From the NCBI RefSeq assembly GCF_017591435.1, contig NC_059304.1, forward strand, positions 31,692,703-31,756,702: a stretch of 64,000 bases of DNA, given 5' to 3'. Positions within the stretch are counted from its first letter, which is position 1, and each line of letters opens with the position of its first letter. Made by a program: the position numbers and the translations under genes. This DNA comes from Portunus trituberculatus. Lineage: Eukaryota > Arthropoda > Malacostraca > Decapoda > Portunidae. Under the pieces are notes generated by a model. The model saw nothing but the letters and a program-made list of their open reading frames with translations. It made no database searches and was not told the origin of the DNA. Shown one piece after another: positions 20,815-32,632 of this stretch.

Positions 20815-21625
20815 TTACTCATCTTCCACCGAGTGGGCAGACAAGGACAAGATGTCGTCGTCTGCACTGTCGGAAGCAGATGTAGAAGGGCCAGCTGTAG
20901 CAGGTTCGGCACATTTCAATGGTTTAAAGAAAGAGGATATTGAGGAAGGGCCAGCTGTGGCAGGATCGGCAGGTGTGATAGGGACAGCATGTCTAACTGG
21001 CTTGAAGAAAGTAGATGGAGGACTGTTTAGTTTTTCTTGTTTTTTCATCATAGATTTTTTGATAAATCTTGACACTTTTCTCTACGTCATGAGCCACTTT
21101 GCTACTCCTGGCAGGATTTGGGTCACGTTTCTTCAAGGTTTGGAGAGCTTTTTCAATACCACCAAGACATTCTCTAAGAGTTTTGATGTCCAGGCCATGC
21201 ACAGGTTCTTCTTCCTCTTCTCCCTCTTTTGCGTCCTGTGATGCCTTGTCTAGCTCTATAAGTTCATCATTTGAAAGAAATTCAGCTTGGCTCTCCAAAA
21301 GATCTCGAATATCATCATCATCATCAACTTCATCGAAGCCAGCCCTATGGCACAGATTTACTATGTCGTTTCTGATTGCACCGATGTCGTCTTCAGCGAA
21401 GCCTGGAAAGTCATGCACGCATTCTGACCATACTTTATTCCACACCAAGTTCATGGTAGACGTCTTCACTTCGTCCCAAGATGACTTGATGTTATCTAAG
21501 GCGTGCTTAATGTTATATGACTTCCACCATTCACTGGTAATGGGCTTGTCAGGCCCATCCGTGCCCTTTATCAGTTGCTGCATGGTTCGCCGCTGGCTTT
21601 TAGTGTTTGCCATGATTATTATTAA
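20815..21625 (-). pseudogene. Tigger-type transposase, C-terminal part only
   Basis: The minus strand opens with MANTKSQRRTMQQLIKG and then reads ITSEWWKSYNIKHALDNI, SSWDEVKTSTMNLVWNKVW and acidic DEVDDDDDIRDLLES. This matches the region after the DDE domain in the transposase at 46525-47600 (FWKSYNIYNAIKNI). The tail contains STFFKPVR and SSFFKPLK repeats, the usual end of these proteins. The catalytic Asp residues are absent, so the frame joins a new start to the C terminus through a large internal deletion. Frames 20993-21670 and 20815-21075 must be combined. Confidence 0.7.
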
Positions 21626-22111
21626 TATATTTGTGCTCACAATAGACCCTTTAGTATTCCATTTATTCATCTAATTAGTAATGCATGTAAATAATATGTA
21701 ATGCAGTTGAAAAAAAAGTGGGGGGAGGGGGGAGAGATAATAGGCTCCAAGGGTGGTCAAGTTAAAGTCAGTACTGTGAGTGGCACGCCAAGTTCATGGT
21801 AGACGTCTTCACTTCGTCCAAAGATGACTTGATGATATCTAAGGCGTGCTTGATGTTATACGACTTCCACCAATCACTGATAGTGGGCTTGCCAGGCCCA
21901 TCTGTGCCCTTTATCAGTTGCTGCATGGTTCGCCGGTGATAGTAGGCTTGTAGTGTTTGCCATGATTATTATGGATATATTTGTGCTTACAATAGACCCT
22001 TTAATATTCCATTTATTCATTTAATTAGTAATGCATGTAAGTAATATGTAATGCAGTTAAAGAAAAGGGGGAAGGGGAAGAGATAATAGGCTCCAAGGGT
22101 GGTCAAGTTAA
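21445..22111. repeat. 343-bp tandem duplication inside derivative P
   Basis: The segment beginning CCAAGTTCATGGTAGACGTC at 21445 is repeated from 21788, with matching order through GTTTGCCATGATTATTAT to CCAAGGGTGGTCAAGTTAAA. The second unit is slightly shorter and stops where the TTAA-flanked element starts. It covers part of the C-terminal coding region and its 5' flank. Confidence 0.75.
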
Positions 22112-23347
22112 AAGGGGAAATTCGTTAATTTGGTCAAAAAAATTGAAAAATTGGAAACTTGGTACTTGGGTTCGTCTCTGGAGAGGGAAGCCATGGCCGA
22201 AGTTGCCAGGCGCATAATGCACTGCTTACCTGGTAATGGCGGGTTTAAAGGGCCGGCTCTTTAAATACCCAAGCGCGCACACGCCCCTTTTTCTTCTAGT
22301 CTTTGTTTTGCTTGTATTTATTTCCTTTTTTGAGCTGTTTTATTTATTTTTTTTTTGCGTGATGTACTTGTACGATAGTTTAGGATCAGGCAGTGAGGGT
22401 GAGGAAGATGCTAAATCCTCAGTACCAATTGATACAGCCTTAGGAAGTGCGCGTGCCTGCAGCCTACCTGTTGATTGTACTTTACACGTGTTGAGTCCCC
22501 AAATTGTGACAATGCCACGTGTAAGTGGTAAAAGAAAGACTCAGGTTTTCATACTAGATATATATAACCTATCAGTGATATGTTATATATTCTAATATGA
22601 TAATAACAGGGGACCAGGAGCCTGTAAGGCTGACAGGCAAGTGAGAGCTCACCATTCAGAGAGGCTATATAGACGACATTCCCATGATGTAACATGGCCT
22701 GAAACTATCTAAACAGCCACTACCAGCCTCCAAGCAGTTGTCAAGGGATTATGTAAGTACATATCTGAGTTTGGTACATATTGGAGTGAGTTATGTGGGG
22801 GTTTTGAAGATGTTCACAGAAAAATGCATTTTTCTCGACTTTCAGTTTTTCAGCATATATTGTTGAATAACTTTTTCAGTAATTGGTCAATTTCAAATAT
22901 TTTGCAGCAAAATGATCAACAACCTCATCTTAACAAATGCCAGCATGATAATGCATGAACTCACTCAAATAAATTTACAACAGGCTTATAAACTCAAATT
23001 TTTATGAAAAAAAGGTAACAATTTGGCGTGTAATGAAATTTTTATAACATAGGTTATGTGTATGCCGATGCTAACATTTACTTGATGTTATGTATATTAT
23101 ATGTGGTTAAGAGGAAATTGCCACACTGTTATTAGTTTTGATTTTATAATGGTATTTTGAATTATTTTCTTATCGCCGAAAAAATATTTATTGCAAAAAA
23201 ACTACGCCACATTTCTGTACCAAATTAACACTGAAGATGTACACCATAAACGTACACCTTGTGTATAAATATTATTGAATTCAGTGAAAAAATAGCAATG
23301 GGAGAGCCAAAAAACCGATATTGATATCGAGTCATCGAATTACCACC
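22112..23347. mobile_element. TTAA-flanked nonautonomous element Q (Kolobok- or piggyBac-like)
   Basis: TTAA lies at 22108-22111 and again at 23348-23351. The host sequence rejoined across it (CAAG-TTAA-GTCAGTACTG) matches the uninterrupted version at 21766-21785. That defines a 1,236-bp insertion with a TTAA duplication. The ends read AAGGGGAAATTCG and, inverted, GGTGGTAATTCG, a weak TIR. TTAA duplication with purine-rich ends fits Kolobok better than piggyBac, which usually begins CCC. An open frame at 22236-22595 (YDSLGSGSEGEEDAKSS) is acidic but unassigned. Confidence 0.5.
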
Positions 23348-23693
23348 TTAAGTCAGTACTGTGAGTGGCGGGGAGCTGTGACGTGGATGACATCATCACC
23401 CCTGGTCCCCCGCACTGGGCCCTCTCAGGTGACATGAGCATGTACCGTATCTGTGAATTTTTCTTACCATATATCGAATCGAGGGTAGTAATTTCCAAAT
23501 ACTGTGCAGGTGGACCTTGATTTACGAAGGCTTGATTTGCGAAAATTTGAAGTTATGAATAAAATTATTTTTTCCTTTGGCTCGATTTATAAATATAAAA
23601 TTCGAACTTACGAATAAAAACATTTTGTAGCTTTTTCAAATTTTCAGTGACTTTTATTATCAACCGCCACTGCTACCCACAACAGGACTGTGG

Positions 23694-25216
23694 GTGGATG
23701 ACATGTGCGGCCAGGATGACTCACCCATGACTAACAAAGCCATTCAGGAAAAGGCTCTCTCATTATATGAAGACTTGCTTGTGAAGGATACTGAAACTGC
23801 AGGACCCAGTGGTAGTATTTCTCATCCACCATTTAATGTCAGTAAAGTGTGGTTGAACAATTTTAAACAACGCTTCAACCTTCACAGCGTCAAGCAGACG
23901 GGAGATTATCTTCCTGTGTTTCTTGACATCGTAGCAGAAGGGGGATACACTGCCCAACAAGTGTTCAATGTGGATGAAACAGGACTATATTGGAAGCGGA
24001 TGCCTACGAAAACAGTGATCTCTAGGAATGAAAAGAAGGCTCCTGGTCACAAAGCGTCCAAAGATGGTGTGTCCTTGCTTTTCAGTGGCAATGCTGCGGG
24101 TGACTTTAAGTTGAAGCCTGTATTAATTCACCACTCTGAAAACCCTAGAGTTCTTAAAGGGCATGCCAAAGCGAGTTTGCCTGTGATTTTTCGGTCTAGT
24201 AGGAAAGGTTGGATGAACAGTCACACATTTCAAGGCTGATTCACTGATCATTTTTGTCCAGTCATGGAAAGGTACTGCCATCAAAAAAACTTGGCACATA
24301 AAGCACTACTATTGGTAGATAATGCTCCTTGCCATCCCACAAACCTCTCAGACCTGTCAGAGAACGTTCGTATGGAGTTCTTACCGAAAAACACCACGGC
24401 TTTACTTCAGCCGATGGATCAAGGAATAATCGCCACATTTAAGGCTTATTATTTGAGGCGCACATTAAAAAAAGATGATTGAAGCTGTGGACACTGATAA
24501 AAGTCTCTCCATTACACAATGTTGGAAGCAGTTTAATATCAAGGATGGGATTGACATCATTGGAGAGTCATGGAATGAAGTAAAAGAATCAACGATGAAT
24601 GCAGTGTGGAAGAAAATATGGCCCGAGTGTGTCCACAACTTCAATGGTTCCCTTAGGTGCGTCCTGTGGTTACAGAGGTTGTCAATCTTGCCCATAAAGC
24701 AGGGATGGAAGAAGTTGATGAAGAAAATGTCAGTGAACTATTAACCTCACATGAACAAGAACTTACCAATGAAGAACTCATTGCCATAGAACAGGAACGA
24801 GCAGTAGAGGAGGAAGCAGCAGCAGCAGAGGAGGAAGACGCCACTCGACAGCACCATCTCACTCGTAAGATTTTAGCTGAGGCTTTCATCAAAATAGAAA
24901 GTGGCATGCAAAAAATCGTGAAAGAAGTTTAAAGTTAGAACGCAACATTAAATATGCCCTTGCTGCCTACAAACAGCTGTATCAGGAGAAAGTGCATCAA
25001 GCAAGACAAACAAGACTGACATCTTTCTTCAGTGTTACTTCTGCTCCGGCAGACGCCTCAACCTCTGCTGCTACATCAGCCTCACCCACTGCTGCTACAG
25101 CTGATAACTTTCCAGACTTATCAGGAGCCACCCTCCCTTCAGCTCTCCAAGATGATGATAATGATGCAGATTCCCCACAAGCCTACTCCATGTCAACACC
25201 ACCGTCAACCCAGTAA
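23694..25216 (+). pseudogene. Tigger-type transposase (DDE), element G
   Basis: The frame before 23694 already reads LWVDDM, so the true start and first HTH are missing. The second HTH is recognisable (NVSKVWLNNFKQRFNLH). The DDE domain follows: first Asp in FNVDETGLYWK (about 23964-23996), second in LLVDNAPCH (24318-24320), third in LQPMDQGIIA (24417-24419). A TGA at 24237-24239 replaces an expected Trp between the first two. Frameshifts near 24475 and 24650 and a further break near 24932 lead to the acidic tail (NEELIAIEQERAVEEE) and the LTSFF end at about 25021. All three catalytic Asp codons persist, but one stop and at least three shifts inactivate it. Confidence 0.8.
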
Positions 25217-25280
25217 CCCCTCACAACCACGCAGTTACCCTGCCATCTCCAGTCTTTCAGCTTTTTATATTTTGTAAGTA

Positions 25281-27920
25281 CAGTAGAGCCTCAACTTTCG
25301 CGCCTAATTGGTGCCAAAATATCGGCGCAAAAGTGAAAACCGCGAAAGAGGGGGCATTGACCTTATGGAAAAAATAATAATTGGTTCTGAAGCTATCCAT
25401 AAAATACTTATATCTCCATATAAATCTGACAAACAAGTACATTCTATTATGAAATACAATTGTACATAAAATAAAAATACCTTACACTGTATGAATGTAG
25501 TAATACTTACCAAATATACAAGTATGAGGTGCTTGATGTATGGTTATGGTGGCCACCCTACTGGGGCCCACTGCTGCTGCTGCTGCTGCCGCCGCTGCCG
25601 CCGCCGACACTGTCTCCGCCATTCTGCATTTCTTCCTCTTCCAGTCTCTGACGTAACAATTCCACTCTGTGTTGCCTTTCCACATTTGCCATTTGTTCTC
25701 GAATAAATCCAGAGAAATCTTCGTCCATGTCGAGCTCAGCATCTTCCGTTGGTTCTGCTCCCTCACCAGCTTCCAAAAGACCCTCTACCACTTCCCTTGG
25801 CCTTTGGAGGTAGCGGATGATTAATGCCTGTTGCCCTTCATAAACTTTTTTATTAAAAAGTTCCCCAAAGGTATCAGTGATGGTTTTTAAGCTAGCCAAG
25901 ATTTTCTGTTTGTGTTCAAAGGCTAAGGGCTCTATCTGTTCAGTCAAGGACTCAAAGTTAAGTAACAATGATGACAGTACAGCGGTTGATGGTGAACGAT
26001 CTTGCTGAAATTGTTGTTGTTGTTCAGGTTGCTCGATGTGGTCCCCTTCCATGTTGTCCTCCTCCAGCAGGTCTTCAATATTATTTTCTTGGTTGTAGTC
26101 AACTAACTCCAGCATTTCCTCCCTTGTAACATCGACAAACCCTGGGCCGTCTCTGCCAACAACTGCTCGGTCTGCTGCCTGTCTCCCTGGGCAGCGATCA
26201 TCTGTGGGAGTAGCGGTTTTTATGCATGTTATAGGGTGGCGATTGTGATAGTTTCCCAAGCATTAACAAAAGCCTGAACTACCAGCCGGATGTTAAACTG
26301 GCGCCAGAATTGTTTTACTGTGACTGTGTCAGATGATGTAGAGGTGCTAGCAAGGTCATCACAGTCATTTTAGCGGTCTGAGGACGATGATGAAGTTGCA
26401 TGATCATCTGTTTCAAGGTCCTGAAGTTCCTGAAGCTCCTGAAGTTCCGCCTGGCTGTCTGTTGCCTTTCTCATTCTCCCGTGCACGTCTTGATAAAATA
26501 GTAATTTAGTGTTGGCAATTACTTCCTGGTCCATGGGCTGAATCCTTGATGTTGTATTTGGGGGCATAGAAACTACTTGTACCGATGGATGGCGGCCTAC
26601 AAGGAAACGTGCATGCCCTGGTGCATTATCCATGAACAACAACACACGGAAATCCAAATTGTTAGCCTGGCAGTGCGCTTTTGCCTCCGGCACGAAACAG
26701 TTATCAAACCAGTCCAGTGATAAAGCAGAGGTCATGTACCCCTTGGCATTTGATCTCCATATGTAGCCCTTAAGTTTGTCCATGTTTGCATTTTTGTAGG
26801 GGCAAGGGCACTTAGAGTGATACAGAATTAGGGGTTTCATTCTGTGTTCCATCGGCATTAGCAGTTAGCAATGCAGTAAATCGGTCTTTGGCCATTTTTA
26901 CTCCACGAGCTTGCTTTTCAGAGACAGAAATAATCGTGGACTTTGGTGATCTTTTCCAGTATACGCCAGTTTCATCAGCGTTATATATTTGCGCCAAGGA
27001 ATAGTTGCCATCTTTTATCAGTTGTTGGGCTACTGCAGGGAAGCTAGAGGCGGCAGATTCGTCTGCAGACTGGGCCTCACCCTGATAAACCGCATATTTC
27101 ACCTTCACCTTATTCTTAAAACGATGAAGCCAACCACGGGATGCAGTGAAGGGTGGGGGGTTTTTAAGATTCATTTTCTTGATTACAGCATTGTACAGAA
27201 CACAGGCTTGGTTCTGAATCTGGGGCCCAGTTACGCTAGCACCTTTATCATTTCGTCGATTTATCAACCTCAATAGATAATGTTCTAAAATTATCATCAC
27301 TTTGTTATATATAATCAGTAACAGTTTTCACGCTTCTCTCACCCCCAGAATGGTTCCCCACACCACTACGGGTAAAATATTTCTTTGCTAGAGCCAGATT
27401 TTTCTTGATTTCACTATTCTGCTTCCTCATACTACGCACTGTAGATTTGGGGACATTGTACATACGACAAATCTCCACGTTTCTAGCACCTTGGTCAATC
27501 TGCTGCATTATTTTAGTTTTCATTTCATTATCATACTGCCGCTTTTTCACACCAACTCTGTACTCACGCCTCTTAACTTTCCCTCCTAATTTTGAAGGTC
27601 CCGGGCTCTTGCTTTCTTTGCTAGTATCACTAGGGGCGCCCCCCGTACCACCAGGCGCACATGTGGCCATAGTTCGTGAGAATTCGCCTCTGTAGCAGGT
27701 AACCAGAAGAGTCAAGGCAGCACGACCATAAAAACAGGTATGAACACAATGGCAGGAAGTGGTAGACTGTGACGAAAACACCGTGACGTCATCCAAGATG
27801 GCGGAAAACAGTTGCCGCTCAGCTTGCGGGTAGAGCGGGAAGTTTAAATATCATCGGACACAAGATATCGCGAAACAGAGAATCACGAAAGTGGTTGTCG
27901 CAAAAGTTGGGGCTCTACTG
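25281..27920 (-). mobile_element. Complete Tigger-type transposon H nested in G
   Basis: The 2,640-bp element has TIRs CAGTAGAGCCTCAACTTTCG and the inverse AAAAGTTGGGGCTCTACTG. TA is duplicated at 25279-25280 and 27921-27922. It carries a transposase gene on the minus strand covering nearly the whole length. Its insertion into element G shows that H is younger than G. Confidence 0.85.
25558..27670 (-). pseudogene. Tigger/jerky-type transposase, element H
   Basis: The ATG at 27670 opens MATCAPGGTGGAPSD. HTH 1 follows (QQIDQGARNVEICRMYNV, PKSTVRSMRK). The next frame has HTH 2 (TASRGWLHRFKNKVKVKYAV). The DDE catalytic domain carries its Asp residues in YNADETGVYWK (26974-26976), LLFMDNAPGH (26638-26640) and QPMDQEVIA (26529-26531). 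The C terminus is Glu/Gln-rich (EQPEQQQQFQQD) and ends with a poly-Ser tract near 25560. Frames change near 27300, 26840 and 26330, so at least three breaks exist. Full-length members of this group have about 550-650 residues, and the parts here cover that. It is the most complete transposase of its type in the window along with that at 44045. Confidence 0.82.
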
Positions 27921-28176
27921 TACTAGCATTATATTTATGTACTGTATGTATTTGCATTATCTATTATTATACAAATTAATGTTTTTAATATGTCATAAGT
28001 ACATTTTGTACAGTGTATCTTTTTTGCGTTATGTGACATTCTAGGGACGTGAGCAGGAACATATCTCGCCTTATATAATGTAAGTCTATGGAGAAAAAAG
28101 GCTTGATTTATGAATTTTTGATTTATGAACGGTTTTCCAGGAACGTAACTCATTCGTAAATCAAGGTCTACCAGTA

Positions 28177-28490
<314 letters not shown>

Positions 28491-28491
28491 T

Positions 28492-28900
28492 ACAAGTAAC
28501 TTGACTCATGCGATAGGTGTGTTCCAAAAGGCATCGCATATATCAAAATTCATGTAAAACAAACATGTAATTCCCGTAAGAAACAATAGATAATAATTGG
28601 GGATGCGGGATGTGGTCCAAAAAAATTCATATAAAATTCTCTATTTATTTGGCTAAATTAACATGTTTTTATTATTTACTATTCTAAATACTAGAAGTGT
28701 ATTTAATGTAAAGGGAAAAGCAAAAAATAATAAGAGAAACCAAAATGTAATAAAAGAAAACAGCAAAACAAAGAGTATGTAAACACTCACTGTGTCACTG
28801 CCTTCACCACTCACACCACAGTCAATCACCATCTTCCTCTGAGCTTTTCCACATTATCAAAAATCCACTTATCAAAAATAACCCCACAGTATAAAAGTAA
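28492..28900 (-). mobile_element. MITE J, copy 2 (inverted, truncated)
   Basis: It begins with CAAGTAACTTGACTCATGCG, a variant of the 5823-6531 TIR, and follows the inverse order of that element (GGATGTGGTCCAAAAAAATT, CACTGTGTCACTGCC, CACCATCTTCCTCTGAGC). It stops before the second TIR, where LINE sequence begins. Confidence 0.65.
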
Positions 28901-28917
28901 ACACTAGTACAAAATAA

Positions 28918-30207
28918 GTGCAGGATGCCAATAGAGACGAATTATACAAAGGAGCCCGATTAAATAACAGAAAGGCTGATATTGAGAACCTCAAGAACTA
29001 TTTTAAAAACCTTAACTGGGAGGAGATGGAAAACTCAGAGAGGGTGCAAGAGAAATGTACCTTATTTTTGGAAATATACAAAACAGGAGTCAGGGAATAT
29101 GTCCCAAAATATAGACCTAAAGAAGAAGGAAAGATAGATTAGTTTAATGAAAGTTGTGCTAGGGCAAAGGAGAAAAGAGATGGAGCATGGAAAAGGTGGA
29201 GGAGAAATAGAAATCCAGAAAATAAGGAAAACTTCAAAGCAGCGAGAAATGAATATGCTAAGGTGAAGTAGGAAGAAGAAAGGAACTATGAAGAGGACAT
29301 TGTCAAAAATGTAAGGAGCAACCAAAATTGTTCTACAGATTCACAAATGGAAAATTAAGCCAAAAAGAAACAACAGAAATGTTAAAAGGAAAGAACGGGA
29401 TGGTGAAAGACCCAAAAAGTATGGCAGAACTGTTAAAAAGTAAATTTCAGGAGGTCTTTACTAAGGAATCCAAATTTGAAAGACCACAAGGTAATAGAGA
29501 GACTGTTCATATGAAAGAGATTAAAGTAACCAAGCTTGAAATAAAAGAGTTGATGACGGAATTAGATGAAGAGAAGGCAATGGGACCGGATGAATTCTCA
29601 GGCAGAATATTAAAAGAATGTAGGGAAGAACTAGCAAGTCCTATATACATCATAAAATGCTCAATAGAAAATGGAACAGTACCAGTAGAAGGGAAAAGAG
29701 CTGCGGTGGTTCCTTTATATAAGAAAGGAAGGAAGGAAGATCCTTTAAATTACAGACCAGTATCACTAACTAGTATGATATGCAAGATGTGTGAAAAAGT
29801 AATAAAGAAACAATGGATCGAGTTTTTTGAAGACAACAGATTATTACCAAATAGCCAATTTGGTTTTAGAAAAAGTTCGGTCGTGTGTAACAAATTTACT
29901 GAGTTTCTACTCTAGAATAGTTGATAGAGTACAAGAGAAAGGGATGGATTGACTGTATTTATTTGGATTTAAAAAAGGCATTTGATAAAGTGCCACATGA
30001 AAGATTACTGTGGAAGTTAGAGGAAAAGGGTGGCTTAAAATAAAAGGAAGCACATTGAGATGGATGGAAAATTATTTGAGGGGGAGAGAAATGAGGACGG
30101 TAGTTAAAGATATGAAGTCCAAGTGGAGAGCAGTAGAAAGCGAAATGCCACAGGGGTCAGTATTGGCACCAATACTTTTTCTCGTGTATATAAACGACAT
30201 GCTAGAG
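28918..30207 (+). pseudogene. LINE-C2 fragment: linker and reverse transcriptase
   Basis: The frames read KYRPKEEGKID, a stop, then FNESCARAKEKRDGAWKRW, which matches the EN-RT linker of the LINE at 60039. The RT follows: EKAMGPDEFSGRIL, NYRPVSLTSMICKMC, QFGFRKSS, LKKAFDKVPHERLLW and the palm motif MPQGSVLAPILFLVYINDM near 30147-30200. Several stops and shifts interrupt it. The hAT element inserts immediately after INDML, so the FADD box and C terminus are missing. The 5' end is truncated in the linker. Confidence 0.75.
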
Positions 30208-32548
30208 CAGGTGTTCCCAACGTTTTGGCACTCGCGACCCCTTACCTAAAAGTTTGGAAGCCATGCGACCCCTTACTTAGGGCTTACTATCAACAGCATA
30301 TTTTTCCTTTTATTTTCTTTGAAGGAGAGGGAAAGAAACATCTGAAAACATTTAAGAATCCTGTAATTATTCATTAGCTAATTCAATCACATTGGGACAA
30401 CCAGAATTAACAGAAAGAACATATATTCCTAAAAATAACATAAACATAGATTTGAACAACTATTAAACCCAGGTAGTGTGATACTTGATGTTGCATTTCA
30501 GCAGCAAGCTGTGAAATTCGTGGTCGGGCGTTTGTTAGAGCCAGTCTCATGTCATCTCCAACATCCAATCTGTTCCTATTCTTTGTTTTTATATAAACAA
30601 GAGTGGAAAATCCTGCCTCACACAAATAGCTAGAAGCAAATGGATCAAGGACACGTAAAGCTGTCATGCTGATTTTGGAGTATGATTGATACATAGCGCA
30701 CCAGAACTGAGTCATGGATTTCTCCTTGAAGAGATCACAAGCTGAAGAGTTGTTACTTAGATCCAGAAATTCATCTTGGATATCAAGTTCCATACAAAAT
30801 GGATTCCTTACCAGGGCCTCATGTTCCTGTGATAGCTCAGGGAAGCAATGCTCGACTTCCTTTTCTAGAGACTGAAGATGTTCGATAATCTCATCCTTGA
30901 GGAACTGATTGAATTCATTCTGAGACTCGTCCATCACTCCACAAAGTTTTTCAAACATAGCGATATTTCCAAGACTGGTTTTCTGACGCTAGTTCTGCAG
31001 TTTGGAAACAAAGGCTCGAAGACTGTCTTGAAAAAGAAGAACATGTGTTTCCCTTCCTTGAAGCTTCATATTGAGCTTGTTCAGCTGGTCAAAAGTTTCT
31101 GCCAGGTACGCAACCCTTTCATTCCAGGCTTCATCTTCGAAGTGAACTAGAAGATTTTTTCTCTCTTGAATTTCCAAAAAAAAGCTTTATTTCATCTTTC
31201 ATTTCAAAGACATGATTAACAACGTTTCCTTTCGACAAGCAATGTACTGCTGTGTAGAAAAGAAGGACTTCGTGGGCTGCATTCATGTCTTTGCATAGTT
31301 CTTTAAATAGGCGAGTGTTGAGTGCTTGAGTCTTCACGTAATTTACAATTTTGATTACAGATTTAAGTACTTCCATCAGAGAGGTAGGAAGAGTCCTACT
31401 GGCGAGAGCATATCAGTGAGTCATGCAGTGGATGTCCTTTGCTTGAAGTGCTAGCTTCTTAACTCTCAAGTGGAATCCTGATTTCGATCCCAGCATAGCC
31501 GGTGCCCCATCAGTACAAACCCCACATACATTTTTCCATTGAAGATCTTCTTTGAAAAAAGTTGAAACTTTTTCCATAACATCATCAGCTTTTGTTGTGG
31601 TTTCAAGTGCACTGCAGAATAAAAATTTGTCTTTAATGTCACCTGAATTAATGTATCTCACAAAGACAAGCAACTGAGAACATGAACTTACATCTGTTGA
31701 CTCGTCGAGCTGAAAGGAGAACAAAGGGGAACTCTTGATTTCAGTCAAAACCTGTTCCTTCACATCTATTGACATTTTAGAGATGCGCCTCTGTATAGTA
31801 TTATTTGACAGGGCTACTTGCTGCATCTTCTTTGCACTGGCTTCTCCAAGAATAAGATCTGCTTTCATCATGCAGGGTTTAAGAAGTGTTTCTCCAATCG
31901 TGTGAGGCTTTTTTTGGTTAGCAATTTTGAGTGCAATTTCAAATGAGACTACGCCCAGCACTTTGCTGCTGAAATGACCCACTTCTGTCGAGTCTTTGGC
32001 TTTTAAGACACTGTTCATGCCATTTGAAGAAATCCAAATCCTTCTTTGCGTATTCTGGATGTTTCGTCTCGAGATGACACTTGAGTTTTGATGGTTTCAT
32101 TGACTCTCCACTCAGGACAGCATGGCACAAAACACACTGTGGTTTCTCGATGTCGTCACTGACAAGCAGAGTGGTGAAGCCAAGGTTGAGGTAGCATTCT
32201 GAGCATTTGCACCGTTTAGCCATGGATTCAAATCTGAATATTAGGAATATATTCAATTGAAAAACATACAAAATAACTTAAATAAAATCAAGTTTCCAAT
32301 CAAAATGTCATATCATAACAGAATGCTTGCCAGACACAACTCACCTCTACTGCTTGCTAAAATGAAATAAAAGTTTTGAATAAGGCACGCTTTGGCCGCT
32401 GCAGAACACTGATTACTTGTGGTGGGTGCAGGAAGAGTAATGAATATGATGGGATAAGCATTGGTAGGGAGGAGAGGGAGCATGGCCAGTTGTGCCATTC
32501 TTCATCCATCAATCAGCAACTGAGAGAGTGACTCACGTGTCGACAGTG

Positions 32549-32550
<2 letters not shown>
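30208..32550 (-). mobile_element. hAT transposon (Charlie/ZBED type), 5' end lost
   Basis: The terminus at 30208 reads CAGGTGTTCCCAACGTTTTG and CACTCGCGACCCC, the standard hAT-Charlie type end. It interrupts the RT of a LINE. A transposase gene occupies most of the length on the minus strand. The opposite terminus was not found before the (CA)n at 32551, so no 8-bp target duplication could be checked. Confidence 0.7.
30407..32223 (-). pseudogene. hAT transposase with BED zinc finger (ZBED5/SCAND3-like)
   Basis: The minus-strand ATG at 32223 opens MAKRCKCSECYLNLG. The BED-type finger follows (PQCVLCHAVLSGESMKPSKL, KCHLETKHPEY). After a shift near 32000 the RNase H-like core continues: LFSFQLDESTDVSSC with a catalytic Asp near 31710, then VCTDGAPAMLGSKSG near 31500. 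The following insertion domain (ALNTRLFKELCKDM; AWNERVAYLAETFDQL) is split over several frames. The C-terminal hAT dimerisation region is intact (SYLCEAGFSTLVYIKTKNRN, RLDVGDDMRLALTN). It resembles the domesticated ZBED5/SCAND3 group. At least four breaks prevent a full product. A stop stands between the MTH and ALAS segments near 31410. Confidence 0.8.

Positions 32551-32630
<80 letters not shown>
32551..32630. repeat. (CA)n microsatellite before LINE-A1
   Basis: This CA tract of 80 bases is followed directly by truncated LINE-A sequence. It is the first of several AC tracts at LINE 5' ends. Confidence 0.97.

Positions 32631-32632
<2 letters not shown>

Larger units (their letters stand above)
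20697..23504 (-). mobile_element. Tigger derivative P, interrupted by a TTAA-flanked insertion
   Basis: The right end (about 23342-23504) finishes GGGTAGTAATTTCCAAATACTG. Its reverse complement matches the start of a related element at 49863. The interior holds the C-terminal part of a Tigger transposase on the minus strand and a 343-bp tandem duplication. A 1.2-kb element (22112-23347) interrupts it at TTAA. The left terminus was not identified. Confidence 0.5.
23507..28174 (+). mobile_element. Tigger-type element G, interrupted by element H
   Basis: The ends are CAGGTGGACCTTGATTTACG and the inverse CGTAAATCAAGGTCTACCAG, with TA on the right and TG (probably mutated TA) on the left, where it abuts derivative P. 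Without the nested element H (25281-27920) it is about 2.0 kb. It encodes most of a transposase on the plus strand, with the first DNA-binding HTH deleted. Confidence 0.75.

Noticed and set aside
22236..22595. Frame of 119 codons with a hydrophobic start and an acidic segment
   Set aside because: The hydrophobic part is encoded by T-rich sequence and no family was recognised. It is kept only as a note under element Q.
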